Of a stretch of 64,000 bases of DNA, positions 31,554 to 41,673 are shown piece after piece; position 1 is the first letter of the stretch; each line of letters begins with the position of its first letter. This DNA is from Blepharisma stoltei. Taxonomy: Eukaryota; Ciliophora; Heterotrichea; Heterotrichida; Blepharismidae. The position numbers and the translations under genes were made by a program. Where the stretch lies: the NCBI GenBank assembly GCA_914767885.1, contig CAJZBQ010000011.1:1488001-1552000 (forward strand). Direction: 5' to 3'. Under the pieces are notes generated by a model, which was given only the letters and a program-made list of their open reading frames with translations, ran no database searches and was not told where the DNA came from.

Positions 31554-32600
31554 TTATAAACAGCTATACATAATTTGGCATTTCGCGCACGTTCCTCGTC
31601 TCCCTGTTAACCCTGCCTCATTTTCTTTTTCTTTAGTCTCATCTTTTTTCGACTGCTGATTTGGCACTGCATCTTTCATATCATTACTGGGTATCCCTAC
31701 AATTAACCCTGACTCAAAAACCACAGCTTCTTCATCTGAGCTTGAACTTTCAGATTCTACCGTTGAATCTTTTGGATCTACAATATTGCCTCTAGCTTCT
31801 TCTAAAAAGGTGTGGACAGGTGAAAAACTTTCTTTATATTCTCCATCTATATGGACGATTCCTGGAATAGTATATCTCCTAGGCTTTTTTCTCGATTTTT
31901 CTATATCTAGTTCTTCTTCTTCGTCAAGCTTTTTTTCTTCAGATTTTTCTAAATAATTTTCATCAACTTTTACTATGTGCCCTAACTCTGCATGGTGCTC
32001 ATCTATAAATTCTGGCTTTTCAAAAGCCTCAACTGGCTTAATTTCTTCATCGGATAGCTCACTAGCTTGGATTATTTGGAGGAAACTGCTTTTATAGTCA
32101 GATTGAAAAGTGCTGATATTGGTTGTTGAAGGGACAATTTCGGTACTTCCAAAAGCCCGTTTGTGCCTTTGTAGCTGAAATAAATCGACACTTACGCAGA
32201 TTTTAGCAGCTTTGTCAGGAGATTTTGCAAGAACTAGCTCGAATTTAGTAAACGGCTCAAGTGTGCTAGCGATTTGTGAAAATTCTAAAGCAGCTTCTCC
32301 AAGCTTCTTTGTGGATTTCCCTCTGATTTCTAAGACTTGGAAACTCACATGCTTTTTCACCCAGTTTTTGCCTCGTTTTATCATATGGACGATGAAGGAA
32401 ATGGGGTACTCTAGAATTACTTCGCCATTTAATGAGTTATATGGCATTGGCTGAGTTTCTTGCTTTTGCTTGCCCCTTTTCACTAAGATTTTTATCAGGC
32501 CTGTTTCCCCATATTGCGCTTTGACATAATGAACTTGGATATCAAGATTAAATTTGTGCTTTTTAGGAACAATTCTCTCAAATGTTTCTCTTAGAGACAT
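31554..32600 (-). CDS. NT-C2 domain protein (EEIG1/EHBP1 N-terminal C2 type)
   Basis: A 348-residue protein in an uninterrupted frame. The first 150 residues resemble the NT-C2 fold: HKFNLDIQVHYVKA, a Lys/Arg-rich linker, VILEYPISFIVHMIKRGKNW, KKHVSFQVLEIRGKSTKKLGEAALEFSQIA, and KFELVLAKSPDKAAKICVSVDLFQ. The rest is acidic and disordered, with a Lys-rich patch (EKSRKKPRRYTIPG) and a C-terminal CAKCQIMYSCL. Family members link membranes or small GTPases to actin or microtubules; the partner here is unknown. No IES is seen, unusual for a gene this long in the window. Confidence 0.7.
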   Translation of the reverse strand: MSLRETFERIVPKKHKFNLDIQVHYVKAQYGETGLIKILVKRGKQKQETQPMPYNSLNGEVILEYPISFIVHMIKRGKNWVKKHVSFQVLEIRGKSTKKLGEAALEFSQIASTLEPFTKFELVLAKSPDKAAKICVSVDLFQLQRHKRAFGSTEIVPSTTNISTFQSDYKSSFLQIIQASELSDEEIKPVEAFEKPEFIDEHHAELGHIVKVDENYLEKSEEKKLDEEEELDIEKSRKKPRRYTIPGIVHIDGEYKESFSPVHTFLEEARGNIVDPKDSTVESESSSSDEEAVVFESGLIVGIPSNDMKDAVPNQQSKKDETKEKENEAGLTGRRGTCAKCQIMYSCL

Positions 32601-32892
32601 TTTGATTTAGAATTATTTTCAACTAAATGCTAAAATAATTTGTATTATTAGCAATAAATAAAACAGCAATAGCATTTTTATACGAATTATTTTCCTTTAC
32701 ACAGCAAATCAATTTTTATCGCGTTGTTTTTTTATATAAAAAAATCTTTATATCATTTTAATCTTATATATGTAGACAAAATCGCATTAGTGAAAAAATC
32801 AATACTTTGCCTATTTGAAAATTATTCTGTGGATTTTTATAACCAAATTCTGTATTTTTGTCTCATGCGTTTTCTCATTATCTTAATATTAG

Positions 32893-34602
32893 ATGGACTA
32901 TTTAATCGATACCAATCGCGGATCTCTACGGTCAATTTTTTCAAAACACTCAACTAGTCATGACAACCCAGTGATTACATATAACGAGCTTTTCAAGTTT
33001 TGCACTGCTGTAAGGATATTCCCTGATTTATTATCCTCATTTGAGATTAAGCGGCTGGTCATGAAATCCTCCAATTCTCATGGAAACTCAGACAAGCGAA
33101 TTGAACTCAGTTATTTGCAGTTCGAAAAGCTTTTAAAATCAATAGCAAACCATTGCTTTACATCTGGATCAGATGGAGAAAAGCTTAAGTTGCTATTTGC
33201 CCATATCAAAAATTCCTGCAAACTCAACTATCATGTAGACTTAAATATTGCAGTGGATAGTTCGTGCTTAATTGAAGAAAATTCTTTATCCAACTCTAAT
33301 TTGAACTCGTCTAATGAAAGATCACAAAAGCAGAGAGAAACTTTAAGAAAATCTTCCTCACTCCTTCTCTCTTTAATTGGAACAAAAGCAAAATTCTGTT
33401 ACAATTTCAAAAGAGGATTAATTTTTTTTAAAAAAAAATTCTATAAAAATATTAAAATTATGAAAAATAATTTGAATTTTAATTTATTTTTCATTCAGTA
33501 TGAAAACTGTTTAAATACTTTTATTGATTAGGTATGCAACTTTATAAAATTTAGTGTTTTTACTATAAAATTTTTATATGAAATCAAAAAAATTTTGTTT
33601 CAATATAAAAGATATAAATAAAATGGCATTCCCTTCGAGATAAATTAGCTTTGCTAATTTTCTCTCCCTTATAGAATTTTATTTATGGGGTTTGGATTCC
33701 ACTCAAGAGCTTCTATATATTAGCATCGGTTTGACTTTGGAATAACTGGAGGAACTGCTCCACAGTACATCAAGAGCCTAAGGGTTTTATCACTTAGTGC
33801 TTCAGAGGAAGGTGACAGTTAGGCAAAATACTTGCAGGAACTGAGCAGGACAAAAGATGGCATCGGGCCTGGTGAGAAGTGCTGATCGTGGCGATTGATA
33901 GTTTTTTGGAATAAACCGACCTTTTGGAGCGGAAATACTGGTGACGTCACCACTTTGGCTCTGTCTAATAGTTTTTGACGCGTGGCATTGGACATTTAAA
34001 TATTCTAATTAGCTAATGACCAAAAATAAAAATTTTTACCGAAAAGTTGTTCCAATTAAAAGGGGGGGCAGTCAGGGCCTAAGATGAAAAGTAAATTTTA
34101 AGCAGAAAATGTGATTAAAAAAAGTCTCACAAAATGCGCATCTCTAAAGCTACCCTCTGCAGACCAGCCAGGCAACCGAACACGAATCGTTTCTCCTAGA
34201 ATCATGAACCCAACCCCAAGAGTTGTAAATAAAAAAGTAAAGCAGCTCTATCAAGCAATTTCTCCAAGGCACCTCTCAGCTAGAAAGCTAGCATCAAGAT
34301 CTCCAGATTCCAAGCATGAAATAAGCAGCTCTATTGACCAGCATTCGACTAGACTTAGCAAACCATTGGAAATTCCTAAACTGGGTAGTCCTCTTTCATC
34401 AAGCCAATTTGTTATATCAAATTTGCCTACTGTTAAAAATAGCACTCATAATAAATTAAGCAAAGTTAAAAGTGCATTTGATGATTTTAGGAAAAAACAC
34501 AAAGAAATAGTAGCAAAAAAGCCAGCAGGGATAAGCCCAAAGATGCTTAGGTTTATTAAAAGTTCACATAAAAATAGGTTTGAAAATGTAAAAGTTATGT
34601 AG
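32893..34602 (+). CDS. unknown protein, about 308 aa, cut by a large composite IES
   Basis: The 5' block (32893-33311) encodes a predicted helical N-terminal domain (MDYLIDTNRGSLRSIFSKHS...) with an EF-hand-like spacing but no clear loop. The 3' block (from about 34081) is basic, Ser/Pro-rich and ends FENVKVM with TAG. Joining at TA 33312 and 34080 and removing a 15-nt intron (34091-34105, GTAAATTTTAAGCAG) gives NSSKMKKNVIKKSLTK in one frame of 309 codons. The two blocks could instead be separate genes. No family is recognised. Confidence 0.5.
33312..34079. mobile_element. probable composite IES: family-2 element with a nested RepB copy
   Basis: The outer ends are family 2 (TCTCTTTAATTGGAACAAAA near 33372, TTGTTCCAATTAAAAGGGGG near 34048). 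A minus-oriented RepB copy occupies about 33613-34010 (ATAAATAAAATGGCATTCCC, TTAGCTTTGCTAATTTTCTC). Confidence 0.6.
34091..34105 (+). other. possible 15-nt intron
   Basis: GTAAATTTTAAGCAG; removes an in-frame TAA and is required by the joined reading frame. Confidence 0.45.
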
Positions 34603-34716
34603 AAATTTGTGACAAAGCTGTTTTTCGAGCTATGGAGGGTTAAGACGATTTATAGTGCCTAGTATTATAATGATTAGAATAATTTAATTAGATAGAGATC
34701 GGAAATATTAAAATAA

Positions 34717-36610
34717 TTAATCACTTGTGACTGATTTATTCACAGCATGGCTAAATACAGCAAGTTTGGCCTTTATTGACCCCACAAGTAAATTATCGAT
34801 ATTTTCTTGCTGAGCAAGAGCTTTAATATTCATCGGATTCGTAGAAGATACCAAATGCTCTTTCAAAATTGCTTGTTTTTCAAGCTTCGAAACTTTTTCT
34901 GATATGATTTTCACTTTTTCTGTGTCTGAAACACTCATACTGAGCACATCGTCTCAGTTTGCCTTTATTTCTTCAACAGGCATATTTTTTTCGTTTTCTT
35001 CTCTTAATTTTCTTTTTTCTTCTAAATAATTACCCTTATAATCTCTTATACGATTTTTAATAAATTAAATTTTTTTTTCTGTTTTATTTACACAAAAATG
35101 GATAATTTTTTTAGCAACTTTTGGAGTTTCCACAGTCTTTGACTGTGACTGTATTTTTCTCGGCTTTATTTTCTTTTTCTCTAACTCTACAAACGACTCA
35201 GATCTCTGATTGATTTCTGACAAAATTCTATGATGCCTTGCTGGGTTTTTCATTTTTTCCAGCCTTTCCTGTAGCTCTAGCTGCTTTGTTTTATCGACTG
35301 TCGGCATAAACATTTCTTTAATCAACTCTGCATACCTCAATCTTTTTTCAATTTTTTGTAGCCTTTCTATATTTGCTGCATTTTGGGCTTCTTTTAGCTG
35401 TTTTTCCTGCTCAAGAATTTTCGCATTCCACGTGCATGATGAGCTTCTTACTTTATTTTCGATTTTTCTTGAATTTAAGGCTTCTTCGTTTCTTTTTGTA
35501 TGCTCATCTCTCAGTACATCGTATCATTTCATATGCTCAATTATTTTTTCCTGATTTATTGATCGGTTTACAAGTTTCCGCTTGGCAAGCTCACTTTTTC
35601 GTTTTTCAAGCTCTGGGAGTTCGTATTCGCATTTAAATTTTTCTTCGAGTTTTACGTAGAGAGGCTTGACACCTTTGATTGATTCGTAGTCATTATTTCT
35701 GCGGCGAATTTCGTCAATTTCTTGTTGACGCTTTGCTTTGAGTTCTTTCATTTTTTCGAGTTTTTCGTAGTATTCTTGTTCTTTTTTGGCTTTGAGCTCT
35801 TCCATTTCTTGCTTTTTGGCTTCACTTTCTTCTTCGAGAATCATCATAAGTTTTGATTGCTCTTGCTGCTTTTTTTTGGCTCGTTCTTTTTGCTCTTTGT
35901 AATAGGCCTTTATTTTTTGGGCAGCTTCTTCAGCTTTTTTTCTTTCGTTTTCGAGATACTCTTGCCGAGTTCTAGCATTTTGAAGGTTCGGCTTATTAAG
36001 CTTGTTTTCGTTCTGAATAGAACCTATATTATCAAGTGTGCTTATGGACTCTTCGATGCTTGACAACTTAGCTTCTAATAATTCTTTTTGCTTTTTTATT
36101 TCTTTCAGTTTCGCTTGTCTTACGTTTTCGTCAACATTACTCGAATTTATCTTGCTAAATACTCCTCCGTGAGAGTGCTAATTTTATTTTTTTAAATTAT
36201 TTTATAGTAAATTTTTTTTTCGATATTTAAGTTGGCAAAAATTGGAAATGATATATTTTTTGTAAAATTTATACTTTTAAATGCAATCTGTTTAACAATA
36301 AATAGAGAGATTTCATTATACTAATTATCAAATTTTTTTTCATAAAAAAATTTATTTGCTTAAGGAGGGCGAGTTTTTAGGCAAAAATTGTGATTTTTCC
36401 AATGCTTTGTTTGTAATGGATGGGGAAAGTAAGAAGATTATTGATAACTGTTTGGAGATCATCTGGGGATTTGGAAAAAGGGATCGAGGCTTGTTTTATG
36501 TGGGAAATTATTTTTAATGCTGATGAAGAGAGCGAGCCTTGAACAGATTCCTGAGTCTTGGCTTTGGATTTGATAGAAGACAGGATATTAGACAAGTAAT
36601 TTGTAACCAT
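34717..36610 (-). CDS. coiled-coil protein, about 525 aa, cut by two IESs
   Basis: Blocks 36610-36431, 36156-35089 and 35047-34717 join in frame. The protein starts MVTNYLSNILSSIKSK and is then dominated by a Lys/Glu/Gln-rich coiled coil (ENERKKAEEAAQKIKAYYKE, ELKAKRQQEIDEIRRRN). It continues through two TGA-coded tryptophans (EHMK-W-YDVL and SCT-W-NAKIL) and ends SHAVNKSVTSD. It resembles axonemal or centrosomal coiled-coil proteins in composition only. I cannot name a family. Confidence 0.7.
35047..35088. other. probable IES, 42 bp
   Basis: TA at 35047 and 35089. Removal joins IIHFCV to RDYKGNYLEEKRKL and avoids a TAA; nearby TA pairs give similar results. Confidence 0.5.
36156..36429 (-). 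mobile_element. IES of 274 bp: decayed family-1 MITE
   Basis: TA at 36156 and 36430. It retains ACTCCTCCGTGAGAG at one end, the body segments TTTCATTATACTAATTATCA and GCAATCTGTTTAA, and a worn right end. Removal joins TVINNLL to SKINSSNVDENVRQ. Confidence 0.8.
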
Positions 36611-36775
36611 AGTTAAGAATAATTATTTATAAGCGTTATAATGAGGTAGCTGTTGCATGCTATATAGAGAAAAATTACATTGTAAGCAGGCTTTTAATAA
36701 AAATTCAATAATCCCTAGCTATTAAAAAGTATATAAAACTATGCCAAAACCTATATGAAATATTAGTTATTTGTC

Positions 36776-38913
36776 TTAAGAAGAAGAAGCAGCTACTACA
36801 ATCATGTTTACTAGCACATAAAGCATGATTAAACTATTAAACCCTACAATCGCTAGTGAAATTCTCTAAATAGCTCTTACCCTTGACGAAAATTTCACAT
36901 CATACGGTGAAGGTGTTTCCACCATCTCCCTTGCCGCTATATGCATAAGTGGTATCGCAATTGGTACTAAAATAAACCCAAACAGTCCAACCCAGTTCAA
37001 AATAATGCTCTACATAGCTCTTACCAAATCATACACAAAAAATGCAATTGAGAATGGCAAAACTACACACAAAAATCTACAAATAGCTACAGTTTTAAAA
37101 GGCAAGTTCTTGGTCTCTCCAATGCCATAACGCATAGTAAGCACATTATCAGATAATGGAATCGCCATAAGTGGGAAGCTTGAAAACACATCAAAAGCAG
37201 GGAAAAGCACTATAATATACGGTAGATATGGTAAAATCTATTAAAAAATCAAAGTAATTTTTCCTATAAAAGTAATGATAATTTCTATCATAATTTATGT
37301 CTACCCTAATATACGCTATTATATAAGTCCACCATGGTCTATCACTTTGTGAGTACCCAGCTGAGTACTCTCTAAATGATATATTAACTTCTCCTTTTAC
37401 ATCATGAATAGCCATCGGGACAATGATCCCTAACATCGCATATAATGTGAACGACGTCGCTGCTACCATGATGATAATTCTTTTCAAGTTTTTTACCCTG
37501 CTTCTCACGAATTCCGCAATGCTTGGGAACTGGATTTGGTATACAAAGGCAAAAAGAATAATAGAAGCCATACTAGACAAATGAGTCCACACAGCCAAAG
37601 GCGGGTCGTCAAAAGATTCATGAACATCATGGTCGACTTGCTTTTGCTGAATTAAAAGAGCTATTGACGTTATAAGGACTAGACCAATAATAATAAACCT
37701 CATAATTGTCAACACACTTTGCACCCACCGCTGCTCTTTCATGCCTTTAATAGTCAAATAAGTCATAAAAACAGCATAAATAATTAGAAATATCCAATAA
37801 TTCTCATAGCAGGAATCAGAATAGCTTGAGGTTTCATAAATATCACACTTCTTAGCCCATGGAAGCGGGATATTTGAAGCAAAAGAGCTCGCATTACATT
37901 ATATTAAGGCTTATTTCGTTTAACGTTCCCTACGGGGCTGACAGACCCCAGGTCTTCCCGCTTAGCCTTCGCCGCATCGGGCCCACAAGTCTCTGGGGGC
38001 ATCTTACTTTGATCACCAGGGTGCTTCTTGGGGCAAGTATTGCCGACTCCGACGGCTCATGAGTGAGCTACTTCACTTGCCATGTGAGTTGCCTGCTCAG
38101 AAAATCCAAAAAATGGATTTTCTGGCCGATTTTCAGCAAAAAGGGAGAACACACGGCCTGGGACGTAACACCCAGTTTCACACTAGGGAGTTGCCCGATT
38201 AGTCCGAAGGGCTTTGTTGGGCTTCCCCTTTCCAAACAATGTGCCTTCCTTCCTCACGAGGTAAAACCCATCTCGCTAGTTGAGCATGGGCCAGGCTCTG
38301 CCCTGCAGAGTTGCTTACCTGGCATTGTTGCCCATTTCCAGAATGGCAAAACCTTGCCGGATATAATTAAAATATCCTCGAAGCTCCATGACCAGGCTGA
38401 GACGCCATATTTTAATTATGCAAAAGAGCTCGCAAAAATAGAGACGTAGCCTAATTGTGCACCTTGGAAGTAGAAACTTAAGATTATAATATAAAAAGTC
38501 GCCCATTTCTGGCCAAATAAAATTCGGATATTTTCTGTGACGTCGAACCTTCGACTTGTGATAATTGGACGTGGGGTGCGCTCTTTTTCTAATAAATCTT
38601 CGCCTGCTTTTTGGCCTGTGAGAATTTGTCGCCATGTAGGTGGTTTTACCTTTTTTCCTTCTTCTCGAAGCCGAACTATGACTTCTGTTCGGCTCATTAC
38701 TTCAAGGAGCTGCCGAGCTAGATAGTAACTCTGATACGCTGTGAAAATCATGTAAAAGAAAGAAATCAACCACCCACTTGTCTTAAATGCATGTGGAAGA
38801 GCCAAGAAACCAGCTCCAACAACGATGTTAACTGAAAAGAAATAGCCAGTCGACAATCCAAATTTATCTGGATTGACAGAAGACGGCTCTATTGAGAAAT
38901 CCATGATGGACAT
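36776..38913 (-). CDS. AAAP-family amino-acid/auxin permease-like transporter
   Basis: The joined protein is about 493 residues. It begins FSLSTGY-like with GLSTGYFFSVNIVVGAGFLALPHAFKTSG, the conserved first helix of the amino acid/auxin permease (SLC32/36/38) family, and continues with about ten hydrophobic segments. The later part includes PYLPYIIVLFPAFDVFSSFP, typical of family helix 8. Such proteins move amino acids with protons or sodium across plasma or vacuolar membranes; the substrate cannot be told. The gene has two 15-nt introns (36866-36880 and 37010-37024), one short IES and a RepC retroposon-like insert between SIFASSFA and SNIPLPWAKK. It is divergent from the C2-like gene. Confidence 0.8.
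36866..36880 (-). other. 15-nt intron, transporter gene
   Basis: Minus strand GTAAGAGCTATTTAG. Confidence 0.85.
37010..37024 (-). other. 15-nt intron, transporter gene
   Basis: Minus strand GTAAGAGCTATGTAG; differs from the second intron of the gene at one base only. Confidence 0.9.
37232..37316. other. IES, 85 or 88 bp, transporter gene
   Basis: TA at 37232 and either 37317 or 37320. Removal restores RPWWTYI(I)PYLPYIIVLFPAFD. Confidence 0.75.
37894..38434 (+). mobile_element. RepC retroposon-like insert with a 15-bp target duplication lacking TA
   Basis: GCAAAAGAGCTCGCA occurs at 37879-37893 and 38420-38434. The element ends GACGCCATATTTTAATTAT and has a mirrored ATAATTAAAATAT about 45 bp upstream, forming a 3' hairpin. 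Removal of one repeat plus the insert restores the transporter frame (SIFASSFASNIPLPW). Confidence 0.85.
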
Positions 38914-39385
38914 TTTTTAATTCACCAAGCTATTTAACAAATTTGTAAATGGGTTCTTATTAATTAAAACGTTCTCCATAGTAAATTGTTGTAAAAAGGG
39001 GAATATGGAAAGAAATCATATAAATTTTGACTGAAAATTGGTAGTTAAGTATCTAAGGATTGATGAGAAAAAAAAAGAGGAAAAATAGCTGTATTATAAA
39101 TATCATCTGTGGAAAAAAATAGCGTAGACTAAGAAGATTTAGGATAGTAAAAACATTATTATATAATCTATGATAATAAATTATGATGCTTTAAAGGCTA
39201 AGACCTATAGTATCATATAAATCTCCTATAAATAGAATAACTGATTTTTTAATATTTTTATTATCTCTTGATTTGTACACCATATAGCCATCTCCTTATG
39301 AATTTTCTATTAAAATCCGCTTCATTATAGTAATCTTTATATCTCTATTTTTCTTTCTAATATTTTTATAATCAAAAAATAAGAA
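38914..39385. other. AT-rich divergent intergenic region
   Basis: Presumed promoters of the transporter and C2-like genes; no motif or repeat recognised. Confidence 0.6.
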
Positions 39386-41068
39386 ATGTCATGCCCTTGC
39401 TTCATTTGTAAAACTCATGAGCCAGTGCCAACTCACACACACTTTGTCAAGTCAAAGTTTACCTCAGAAAACTCTTATGGTTTGGTGTCAATCAGCAATG
39501 TAAGCTCATCTCCTTCATCTGCATTAAAATTCAAAATTAATAAGACTCAGGCTGCGTTGGATATGAATTTTTCAGCTATTTTGCCTACTTGGATTATTGA
39601 AGACGTTCTTTTTATTGAAGCTTATGAAGGTTCTATTTCTGATTCTCTAATAGGCACTGGAAGTATTCCATTAGCATACCAAGCATTTGACGATTCACTA
39701 GTAGAAGTAAATTTGGACTCTTTTATTGATGAACCTATTACTGTGTCTTTTAAACTGAGTTTTGAAAGTATTCTGTATTATATTAAATATTATTGAGGCT
39801 TTTCCTAATAAAAAAGTACTTATAATTATTGAAATTAGTATAAATGCAAAAATATCGAAAACCCTTCTTATATGATTTTTCGCAAAACCTCAAGACTCGA
39901 CCCCAGCTATAAATATACACTAGAAATAATAAACGGTGAAAAAACAGACGAAATTCGTATAAAAGATGAGTCACAAGGCTATAAAGATGAAGTTTGGCAC
40001 CATATATCCACTATTGAGTCCTTTGAAGTCATGAATCTTAATTTCAAAATGACAAATCTTAATGGGACAGGAAAAGCTAGGAACTTTGAAAGCTCTACAA
40101 CAATCCAAAAGAAAAATTTTAAAAACGTTCCTTACTTTTTTACCTTGAGGTCTCCTACAGTACAGTTTTCTTCATTCCTTACTTTTTATTTGGTGCCTTT
40201 TAATTCCCAGTTTATCACATGCCCAACAGGTTCGTTTGAGATCAAGTTTTTGCCTCAGTCTAATAGGTGAATTAGTGATTTTATAGCAGAAAGAGGCTAT
40301 TTTCAGTTTCAATTGATGACTTTGCTTGTGCAGCATCAGGTTAAAGGAGAAATTCAGGTTGAGGAGCTTTCACAGATTTTGGAGCATCAGGAATATGCTT
40401 TTAAGTTTGATACTAGAGATATCAATGACAAGCTTGTGGTGAAATTGTTTTCGTATAAGGAAAATCAAGAAGTCGCATCCCTTTGCTATGTAGGAATGAT
40501 TAAATTTAAAGAAACTCCAGGCTTCAAATATAGACAAGACTACCAATGCATAGTCCAATTCGGCCCATTCACATTAGACGTCACTCTATCCAGCGAAGAG
40601 TCCAAAATTGAAGAAAACCCTCAGAAATTCGAAACTTCTGTTTCAGAATTCAAAGACCCAGAGCCTGCCAATTTAACCTATAAAGACAGAACTTTTTTCA
40701 ATGTCCTTGACCTAATGGAATTCAAAATCCATCAAATTTCAAAAAGAAATAGCTTGACTACCACCCATATAAATAAACTTAAAACCCGAAATGAGCTCCT
40801 CCGCAAGCAAATTTTTGATTTAGAGCACTCTCACCCTATAACAGAATTTGATAATATTGTGCAGCAGTCTGCTCTGAAGCCTAAAAAAATGTCAAATTCT
40901 CAGTCTATAAGTCAAATTTTGCCTGGAAATAGCATCAAACCTTTAGAAGAAACAGCTGCACCTAAATATCAAATTTGTTCATGTGGGAATCGAAATCCAA
41001 AATTTAAAGGATATTGTGAAAATTGTGTGAAAACTTTAAAAGATCAGTATGAAAGAGTACTAAAATGA
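39386..41068 (+). CDS. C2-domain-like protein with a C-terminal zinc-ribbon-like motif, 529 aa
   Basis: Blocks 39386-39775 and 39869-41068 join in frame. The N-terminus is Cys-rich (MSCPCFICKTHEP). Two or three beta-rich segments resemble C2 folds (ALKFKINKTQAALDMNFSAI...LFIEAYEGSISDSLIGTGSI; EYAFKFDTRDINDKLVVKLFSYKEN...LCYVGMIKFKE). A predicted helix follows (LTTTHINKLKTRNELLRKQI), and the C-terminus has CSCGNRNPKFKGYCENC, a four-Cys zinc-ribbon pattern. One TGA (SNR-W-ISDF) reads as Trp. The domain order suggests a lipid- or membrane-associated scaffold, but the family is uncertain. Confidence 0.6.
39776..39868. other. IES, 93 bp, in the C2-like gene
   Basis: TAT at both edges (TA 39776 and 39869). 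Removal joins SFESIL to YMIFRKTSRLDPSYKY; the TA at 39779 would also serve (90 bp). Confidence 0.75.
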
Positions 41069-41157
41069 TATAAATGGCTATGTGCTATTCAGCTATAATA
41101 ATTATCATATAATTATCTCATTTTATATTAAAATTAATATAGGGTGTTATAAAAAAA

Positions 41158-41609
41158 ATGGTAAAATTAATTTAATATAAAATACTCCCATAAAGAACAA
41201 ATTTGATGAACTTGAGAGAAAATACACTGGGATTAATGCAAGAAAAATATTATTTGAAGGGAAAATAATAAAACTGCAAGAAAAATTGAAAAAACCGGTA
41301 GATATTGAAGAAGGGGATACTGAAGAAGTCAAACAAATGATGGTCCAGCTGACTGAGCTACAAAATGAGGTAGAAAACATGCAAGAAGAAGCCAGAAGGA
41401 AAACTGAAATAATTGAAACACAGAAGAACGATATACAAGTCAATTTAAGTGAAAAAGAAAAAGAGGAAGGAAAATTGCAGAAGAAACTGAGGGAAAGCGA
41501 AGAAAAAGCTGAAATAATAGCGCAGGAAATTGATGAGACTAATAAAAGAATGGTGGATAAAAAGGTGTTTAATGACAAGTATAGAGGAAAATATTTGCCG
41601 ACTGCGTAG
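41158..41609 (+). CDS. small coiled-coil protein, about 140 aa
   Basis: The frame from about 41191 is a continuous coiled coil (NKFDELERKYTGINARKILFE, LTELQNEVENMQEEARRK, KKLRESEEKAEIIAQEIDE) ending KYRGKYLPTA. No start codon is in frame unless the short TA-bounded stretch 41162-41190 (29 bp) is removed, which gives MVKNKFDELERKY. That would be an unusually short IES, so the start is uncertain. It lies tail-to-tail with the LRR gene. Confidence 0.55.
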
Positions 41610-41673
41610 AATTATTTAAATTAAAAGATTTTTATTGAAATATTATATAATTATGCAGTAGATAATTATATAT

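Noticed and set aside
37859-38449. ORFs across the RepC copy in the transporter gene
   Set aside because: The frames differ between RepC copies and overlap the target repeats, so they are not genes.
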